64,000 nucleotides of DNA from Leucaena leucocephala. Taxonomy: Eukaryota > Streptophyta > Magnoliopsida > Fabales > Fabaceae. The DNA lies in contig CM073537.1 of the NCBI GenBank assembly GCA_037074615.1, positions 15,891,989 to 15,955,988 on the forward strand, given 5' to 3'. Made by a program: the position numbers and the translations under genes. The notes under the pieces are model-generated. The model was given only the letters and a program-made list of their open reading frames with translations, made no database searches and was not told where the DNA came from. Positions 56,200 to 64,000 of the stretch are shown piece after piece (the first letter of the stretch is position 1; every line of letters starts with the position of its first letter).

Positions 56200-58917
56200 A
56201 TCTCTATACCTATCCCAATTTCTATCTCTCACATCCAACTAATAATAATTGATAAACAGGGAAATGTGAAAATATATTCTGTAATGATAAATCCATAGTC
56301 TGTACACAGCCCATACATGACACGCATACACTCTATCCCTATCCTGACTTTAATATTAATATTACAATATTTATAATTAATTAGTTCAACAACAATAATA
56401 ATAATGCTAGTTGTTAAAGACGAGGTCATTTTTTATAAATTAAAAAAAACTTGACGTACAAGACTCTAATCTCTAATCTCTAATACTAATCATATGATTT
56501 TTTATTGTAGGCATTTTTTGACCAACAACTAATGACTATAATTCCTTTCAAAGGGTAGAGATGGGTCTTTTTTTTTAATACAAAATCTTTTTCATTCATA
56601 TAGCATAAAATTAAATTTTTGACAATATATTTGAGATGTTTAACTATTTATTAGCTGTGTCAGATATTATCTATAAAAATAAAAATAAAAATTTTATTTT
56701 TATTTTTTTAATTTAAAATTTAATGAATGTTTATTTTTGTTTTATTACAATATGAAATTGTTTTGCTCTCTATCTAACTAGACTGCCCTCAATAAATACA
56801 GTCAATCTTATTTATTCTGGATTATCAATATATATATACAAAATAAAATTTATAAGAAACTATACCATTCCCAAATAATAAATAATATAGTATAAATATA
56901 CCTTGTTTTCCAATTTATGGTATAATACCCAGATAAAATACGTAGGGTCGGAGAACATAAAAGAAGATAAAGAGACACGTGACATGCTGCAATTGGATGG
57001 GTAAATTACATCGAGCTGTCACGTGATGAGCGAGGCGCGAATTGGGAAAAGCACGATTGAGGATTTTCTAAGGTTTTCAATTAAGCTTAAAAACCACAAA
57101 TTCTAGAAATTTTACATAAGGACCAAAATCCTTTGATTTTTTTCACTAGACATTCTTTAAGGAAGGTTGGAAGCTTTAGAGATTCAATTAGGGGGAAAAA
57201 CCAAAGATAATTTAAAAAATCAAAAGAAAATCATTCTTCTTAAAAATTTTCACATTGCTCAAAGGGTCTCTAAAATTTATTTAAGGATCCAAGTGCAATA
57301 TTTATTTAGTAGATAAAACTTTTTTTTAAAGGTATATAACTTATATTTAACTATGTGAAAAATGAAAGATATTTATACATAAATAAAAATATATTGTATT
57401 AAAGAGGAGTTACACTTACTCAATAACATAAGTTTTTAGATATTTTTAAACAATAAACTATGTGATGATGGTTTTTTAATAATTTTTTTCTAATTTTTTA
57501 ATAGCAATTGGTTGAAATTTTTTAAAATTCAGTTCGGAAAACAAGTTTTGAGGAAAAAAAATATTTTCCTTCCCATAAGTAGTATAATTAAAAGTTTTTA
57601 AAAATCCTCAAATCCGAATTATCCATTTGTATTATTAGAGAGATAGATGATGGAACTAGGATTCCCATTTTTGTGGTGTGGGATGAAAGGGCTGTGGTCC
57701 TCTACTTGCGCACTCACTCACTGAATGGTCCCTCATCTTCTTGCTTCCATCTCCTATTTCCCTTCCTATCCTGCTCTCAGACACGGTGTTACTAGGATAT
57801 ATCTCTGAATTTAAAAAATATTTATAAAAATATATATAAATTATTTACTAGTAAGATTCTCACATTGACACTAAAATTTTAATTCATGATCTTGAGAGTT
57901 ATTATAAACTAATTCTTTATTAATTAGAATAATTTTTGTTTGCTCAAATTTCACTATTTTTCTTTCTTCTTTTTGGGGGCCCTCACTGGGACCAAACATT
58001 AATATGGCTTTTTATAAAATTTCAATTCCAAATAGTGAAATGTGAAAGTTTGAATATAAATACGTAATATTAATTATAAGCCCACAGTGGCTGAATGAAA
58101 GACGGCATTAAGGAAAATGGCTCGAACCAGAATTAGGTTTGCAGCTAGATTAGATGTTGATGGATCATTCTAAGATGGCTTAGAGACTTCAACACGATTT
58201 GGGTTGCAAGTTTGGATCATTCTTCATCCCTACCCTCTTATTGTTGTTGCTGCATACTATAAATAATACTTTTCCTTATTCGAAGAGATTAAAAAAATTA
58301 GTTAGATTAATTATACGTAAATAAAATATATTTTAGTTTTTTAAAGTATCAATTCTAATCGCTTGTATGAAAACTATTCTCTTGATAAAAAACTCTCTTA
58401 ATATATGTCATGAATAAAAAAGCATTTGAAACAAAATTATAAACTTAGGAGATAAAGGAGATTAAGATTTTATATTTAGGATTAAAGTAAACTCCTCCTC
58501 TTAATGAGAAGTATTTGTATCTTTGATGAACCTGATCCTCGTATGGAAAAGTGGTGGATGATATATGAAGGATGTTTGATGACTGAGTTGGCTGCCAACT
58601 TGAATGCTACATGTTCGCATGTCATGCATGTCTTTTTGATTAATGGAATAGATACTTGGTTTTTATAATGACCAATCGATTTGATAGAACAAAAAGAAAA
58701 AGGTGGCGATTGCTTTATCAAAATTACGACAGGGTTTAATAAACGGATACAAGCAACTAGCAAGCTATAGACCTTTGATAATCACAACATGAGCAGAAAA
58801 AGCAAAGCCGAAGCCGAAGTTAGAACTCATGGGAACCGACTTGGGCCTTGCATGATAAGAGTACACTAAAACACACCAACTAAACTGGAAGAGAACAAAC
58901 CAGGGAGATTTGATATA
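56200..58917. other. intergenic, no gene seen
   Basis: AT-rich apart from the G-box region. A decayed Stowaway-like stretch lies at about 58268-58512 (GATTAAAAAAATTAGTTAGA wording, end TAATGAGAAGTATT). Short ORFs here are unsupported. Confidence 0.4.
56976..57025. promoter_or_regulatory. inverted pair of G-boxes
   Basis: CACGTGAC at 56976 and GTCACGTG at 57018 are exact complements 44 bp apart. CACGTG is the core bound by plant bZIP and bHLH factors. They lie about 0.9 kb upstream of the minus-strand gene at 55786-56100, which is within promoter range, but the link is unproven. Confidence 0.45.
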
Positions 58918-59395
58918 GGGCCTGTTTATTTTTTATCAAAATTATAGTTTTAAAAAAATTTCAGAACCAAACTTCGGTTTGAAGAAATTTTAAAATAAAC
59001 AGCTATATTTGTCTAAATCTCGGTTTGGATCAAACCATAGTTTCAGAAAAGCTGGTCAGAGTAACTTTTAGAATAATAAAACAACTTATGAACTACTCAA
59101 TTACTATTTTGCCTTTACTCTTTTTTTTACACCCTCTCCTCTCTCCTCTATCTTTTCCACCATCTCTCCTCTCTCTTCTATCTTTTTTACCCTCTCTCAT
59201 CTCTCATCGCTCATACATACTCTTTTTAATAATTTTCCAATTACAAAATCTCTTTTGATAATAATTATCCAAACACTTATTTATATAGAACTACTTTTTT
59301 TCCATAAACTCTTCTTTAAAAATCTTTTTTTATAAGCTGTCCAAAAGCCAGTTTTTTTCATAAGCTAGTTTTTAAAATTTTATTCAAACACACAC
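58918..59395. mobile_element. MITE-like repeat, copy 3
   Basis: Starts GGGCCTGTTT and ends TTCAAACACACAC, with ATA at both flanks. Family landmarks occur in order, including AACAGCTATATTTGTC, a CAATTACTATTTTGCC segment, a CT-rich tract and TATCCAAACACTTATTTAT. Its right end matches copy 4 rather than copy 1. Confidence 0.7.
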
Positions 59396-59399
59396 ATAA

Positions 59400-60292
59400 T
59401 AGAATGAGTTAGTCCACACAACATAGTAAATTAATATTCGAATCTCTAATAGAAGAAGTATTCACATTTAATACTCTATAATATCTCGAATTATTTTCAA
59501 TAAGAATATACTTATGCTTAACTAAAAAAAAAAAAACCTGGAACAGAAGATCATCATCAAACTGTGACTTCTAAAGCTGTGCAACATCATCATCATCATC
59601 AACTTTGGAAGGAGTTCCAGTGCTATCTATCTCTGAATGCCAGCAATAGTAATACAGCACAGTGACGGTAGAGATTGATACTGACACAAGCATGCATATT
59701 ACTTGTAGAAAATCCAATTTCTTAGTTCCTCACACACGAGATTCCAGTTTAAAACTTTGAAATCTTAAAGCATATACATTTTCTTATATTCCCAACTCAA
59801 AATCGACATATAAACGATACTAGGAAATTCAACACGCACAGTAGAATTCTGTAGGCTGAGAAAGAGTCAAATTTTGATGGGGAAAATAACAACCATAATA
59901 TTTATGAACTAACAGTTTAACAATTATCTGTCAAGAAAATATTAAAACAATAATGGAAACTAGTGAAATACAAAAACATTTGGAAGCCCTATCGGGCTCA
60001 CTCTCTCAGATAAGCTAGGCACAACCCGGTTAGCCATCTGGAAAACAAAATCGGTAGCTTTATGGTTTTTGACTTCTTCCCTCGACAACACCTCTTGAGC
60101 CCTCAAAATATACAAACTCCAAAAATCTCTTATCCTGGAGGCTCCACTTTCATAACATACTGTAATACAAAATGCTCTTTTTACCCAAATGTGAGGGCGA
60201 GGTAGAGGGACAGGGTATTTCAAGTAATTAAACAGAGGCAAAGATTTTCTTCCTCCTTAGAAATCCGCATATTCTTATGCAAAGCCTTGAAA
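59400..60292 (-). other. 3' UTR and flank of eIF(iso)4G
   Basis: Sequence after the eIF(iso)4G stop codon. The part closest to the stop (60292 to about 59950) is probably 3' UTR. A (CAT)n run lies at 59584-59600. Confidence 0.5.
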
Positions 60293-63200
60293 TCACTTCA
60301 ACAGACTCCGGCAGGCTTCGACATCAGATGCTTGTGACTCCAAAACTTGCCCAGATGATGAAGCAATGACCTGTATCACAGCATCGAATATGGCTTTCTG
60401 GAACAGGTCATCTTCCACCTTCTTAAGAATCTCGTGTGCCACCTTAAAATCCAATCCCCCAGCTAAAATCAGTTTCCCGATTATCTCACCAAAGTTGTTC
60501 GGAGCTTTTGGTAAATCTATGCCAATATCGTCGAGCATGAAAGCAAATAACAAAGACCCAGTGCCTATGTCTCTTGCAGTAAGAATCCTTTTATCGAGGA
60601 GATACTCCAGAAGATTGCCAACAGGTTCAACACATGGTGGGCTTTTATCTAGTGCCAAGGAAATGGCTTCCTTGACAACCTCAGGGTGGTAAGCTGGAGA
60701 TTTTAGTTCCTCCACGCACTGTAATGCCTCATCCAAAAGCCTAACACTAAAATATTCTTCTAGAAGAGACCGGGTTTTGCGCTGAAGATCATCGGTGCTC
60801 ATTTTTGGTGCAGGAGACAGTGGCTTCTCAGAGGAGATGGCAGGAGCAACTTTAACAGGTGGAGCTTCAGCATCTGAACCAAAGTTTGATGGGATTGTGG
60901 GAGGAGCACCACCACCACCACCTCCACCTCCATGAATTAGGGCACTACTACTTCCACTTATAAAACCACCAGTGCCTTGAGGTAGCAACTTTGAACTCAC
61001 GGCTGCTGTCTTGTAAATTAGAGACTGGCCATGTGCAGTTGGTTGCCCAGCTGACATCTCTCCTCTTGGCATTGACCGATTCCTAGGGATCTCCCAATTG
61101 TCATTATCAATTCCAGGCATCCCAGGAACCTTCCTGGTCCCTGGCATTCCAGGCATCATACCGCCAGTACCAGGTCGAGCAATGGGGAATCCTCCAGAAG
61201 TGGCGTTTCCTTGCCCATTACGGGGATTTCTAATGTTTGCAGTGGCACCTGGGCGCAATCCAAGATTTTTTTCAGCCTCTGAATGAATTTCAGTGATGGT
61301 TTTGGCTTTTATCTACACAAGGCAACATTAATTAATCATTCATCAAAAGCAATAATACTTCATATAGATTGGCATATTATTTTTATCAAAAATAAATTCA
61401 TAAATATACCTCTTCACGCCTTGGAACCCAGTTATTCACACGCAAATCTAGAACATCACGAATCATGAACCTCAACCGCGGTACAAGTTGAGGATTAGCG
61501 CTCAATTCTTTCAATAGGCTAAAGTACACATCATTTATACGCCGTGATTTTGGGCTTTCATCAAGTTGCTTGCCAATAGTGTTGAAAAACTGACATATAG
61601 CTTCAACATTTTCCTCAACAGGACAGGCCTTGGTATCAGGTGGTCCTAAAAGCTCCTGTTCCAATAAATAAATATGATGATAACCCAAACCATAATTTAA
61701 CAGGGAGCAATACAGTAAAAACTGAGAAGGATTAGGTTTGGCAAGAACCTGAACAATGTGATGGACAATTTTTTCAGGAACCATCTTCTGCTTTAAGAGC
61801 TCCCCAATTAATCGAATGTTTCCCAAAGTACGAAGCTTGACCAGTCTTTCCTTCTCACGGCGCTCCATCTCCCGTTCAGGGGCAGTCATCTGCCTAACTT
61901 CTTCCCTCAATTTATCAGCACCTTCAAAGGCCTCCTGGCAGTAATTTAAGAGCACTCTCTTAAAAGTGATCTCTTTGCCACCAGGTTCTTCAGAAGGGAA
62001 TGGTGGCAACTTCTCATTAAGATCATAACACAGAAGAGCATACATGGGGCAAAATGTTGGTTCAATCACCGCCTTTTCAAATATAAGCGAAATGACATCC
62101 TGTATTTGCAAAGCAAAGCAAGTCAATCAAGAATTATTTCGATGAACAGGGACAAATTCATAGCAGCCATAAAAAGCAAACCTTCAAGATGTCAACTGAT
62201 GTAATGCCAGAATCAATCAATTGACCCTTCAGGAGATCAAATTTCTCAGGAGTCAACTTATTTAGAATCCTGTATTGCCACAAATAACAACATTTAGCAC
62301 ACGCCAGGAATTATAAGAATTCCAAGAACTAATCAGGAAAAACAAAGAACCGTACAGGGGAAAAAATTAAATACAACAATGTTTTTCCTCATTGACTTAT
62401 TAATTTTCAAAATATACGAGTTTCATTAACCTCATAGGGCCTGTTTGGGAAACCCCCAAACCTAGGTTTTAAAAAAGCTTCTGGCCCAAACCTCGGGTTG
62501 GGAAAATTTTAAAACAAACAACCATATTTGTCTATAAGTGCTTTTGGGCTAAACCATGGTTTTGAATAAGCTATTGAAACTAGCTTTTGGAACAGTAAAA
62601 GAGCTTATAAACTATCCAATTACTATATTACCCCTACTTTTTCTTATACCCTATCTCCTCTCCCCTCTCTACACTCTCTCCTCTACCCTCTCTACCCTCT
62701 CTCATCTCTCTTCCCTTTTCTCAACCATCTCTCCTCTCTCCTACCTCCTACTTTTAATCAAATCATACACTTTTTAGTAATTTACCAATATAAAAGATCA
62801 TTCTAAAAATAACTATCCAAACACTTATTTATTCAGAACCACTTTTTTTCCATAAGCTCTTCAATAAAAACCCTTTTCCATAAGCTGTCCAAAAGCCCTT
62901 TTTTAAAATCTTATCCAAACACACACATAATCACATTAAGCATGTTTATAACTATAAATCGCAGGCATTGCACTTCAAAGACAGCCATTCAACCATTATG
63001 GTATTGATATAAAAGTTAAGACTTTCTATTCAAAGAAAATCAGAACTATGGCATGCATGGCAACCCAAATATGCAACATTGAGTCCTTTACAGTAAAATA
63101 ATGAGCTACGACTCAAGCCAGGCCTACATTGGCAACCAAGTAAACCTACCATGGAACACTCAAACCCCACATTAAATAATTGTTCCAAATATATTCAATT

Positions 63201-63978
63201 ATATATTACCCTTTCACTGTCTTCAACACACGATCCTTCTCAGAAAGACTTCCCCTTCTAGCTGACCATGGCACTTCAGCCTTCACTAGAGTAGGAGCAG
63301 GTCCTCCCTGATTTTATAGAGACACCAAAATTATAATTTTGATAAAAACAACTAAACATATAAATATAATATGTTAAAAGATATGAAAGCGTTCTATATA
63401 TATAAATCATGCAATCTTATGTTTTAGCATATGTAACAGTTAAACTTCACTAATTTGTCAGATAATTCTTTCTAATAAAGTCAAAAAAATGTGTCATAAT
63501 TAGGTACAAGATAAAGAAGCAAGAGGCAAGGCTATAACTTCCAAATGAAGACTAAAAACAGATGATAATGAAAGGAACAAATTATCTTCTATCAAAATAA
63601 AATGCCAATATTAAACTGATAAATGCAGATATACTTAAAGTAACAACAGGAATTCCATTAAAACCACATATGAACTTAATTCCATTGTCAAATCTAGACC
63701 AGACAATTTTCAAACAAACATAAAGAAGTTTCAAGAAGATAGATGATAACATGCAAAATCAACCATGAAGTCAATGCTTGCCCCTGTTTAGGGATCGGTA
63801 CCTTAGCAAACTGCAAACCCTGTTGGTCTTGGCGATTAATCTGGCTGGCATCGGGCTGTCTTGAGTCATATCGATTGCCAAATTCTCTATTTTCCCTTAT
63901 ATTGTTCCAAGATCTTTCTTCGGCAGGAGAAAGTTGTCCAGACCGGCCATGCCAGTCACGGTTATCTGGCTGTGGGGG
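60293..63978 (-). CDS. EIF(ISO)4G: eukaryotic translation initiation factor isoform 4G (5' partial)
   Basis: eIF(iso)4G is the plant-specific scaffold of the eIF(iso)4F cap-binding complex; it binds eIF(iso)4E, eIF4A and eIF3. Five minus-strand exons are visible: 63978-63802, 63307-63210, 62269-62182, 62099-61410 and 61312-60293. All have GT/AG borders and compatible phases, for 690 residues. The first visible residues are a low-complexity linker (PPQPDNRDWHGR). The MIF4G domain follows from ILNKLTPEKFDLLKGQL through FKRVLLNYCQEAFEG and GNIRLIGELLKQKMVPEKI to IRDVLDLRVNNWVPRREE. After a glycine-rich linker, an MA3 domain runs from KTRSLLEEYFSVRLLDEALQ to EACRSLLK. The stop is at 60293. The N-terminus with the eIF(iso)4E-binding site lies off the window. 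No lesion is visible. Confidence 0.96.
62437..62926. mobile_element. MITE-like repeat, copy 4, in an eIF(iso)4G intron
   Basis: Starts GGGCCTGTTTGGG and ends TCCAAACACACAC, with ATA at both flanks. It lies wholly inside the intron between 62269 and 63210 and accounts for about half of it. Same landmarks as the other copies; best-preserved left end of the four. Confidence 0.75.
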
Positions 63979-64000
63979 CTAAAGAAATAAGAGAAAGTTT

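Noticed and set aside
1..64000. CRISPR arrays, bacterial operons, rRNA genes
   Set aside because: No spaced identical repeats of that kind, no ribosome-binding-site logic and no rRNA wording; the DNA is clearly plant nuclear.

Overview
The window is nuclear DNA from a flowering plant. The evidence is spliced genes with GT-AG introns, plant-specific protein families (an eIF(iso)4G subunit, a SKIP1-type F-box protein, an RCI2/PMP3-type small membrane protein, a group II serine carboxypeptidase-like protein), AT-rich intergenic DNA and typical plant transposons. I cannot name the species. Nothing bacterial, viral or organellar was seen, and there is no operon logic: each gene stands alone.

Left third (1-24 kb). 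A serine carboxypeptidase-like gene (2066-4930, +) lacks a visible first exon. A four-exon gene for an uncharacterised protein with three DLNQ motifs lies at 9790-11542 (+). A U1-type zinc-finger gene (12383-13099, -) has a decayed second finger and no clear start. Three copies of one tRNA-derived SINE lie at 5.8, 13.7 and 15.5 kb. A 5'-truncated LINE (about 15.78-19.18 kb, -), itself split by a hAT element, ends about 150 bp before an RCI2/PMP3-type gene (19325-19875, +). A second hAT copy follows at 22.5-23.2 kb.

Middle (23.5-46 kb). Two duplicated small genes of unknown function (23527-23793 and 28156-28443, both -) share promoter and 5' leader. Next come a long imperfect inverted repeat with arms of about 0.7 kb (30.4-32.0 kb), a telomere-like tract, and a TAA-flanked Harbinger-like element carrying an acidic ORF. 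An 11.7-kb Ty1/Copia complex (34192-45866) has three near-identical LTRs, a fourth diverged LTR, a TRIM and a 1.86-kb solo LTR inside it. Only the outermost LTRs share a target-site duplication (GATTT).

Right third (46-64 kb). A SKIP1-like F-box gene starting 190 bp after the Copia complex is disabled by a nonsense codon and a frameshift. There follow a possible small secreted peptide locus (48.9-49.5 kb), a third hAT element, a putative secreted/GPI-anchored peptide gene (55786-56100, -), and the 3' five exons of eIF(iso)4G (60293-63978, -), whose 5' end lies beyond the window. Four copies of one MITE-like family (26.3, 54.3, 58.9, 62.4 kb) are scattered through the right half, one inside an eIF(iso)4G intron.

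I did not find a clear new multi-gene system. The most unusual structures are the long inverted repeat over a small membrane-protein-like gene, the three-LTR Copia complex, identical-size hairpins in two hAT families, and the duplicated pair of unknown small genes.
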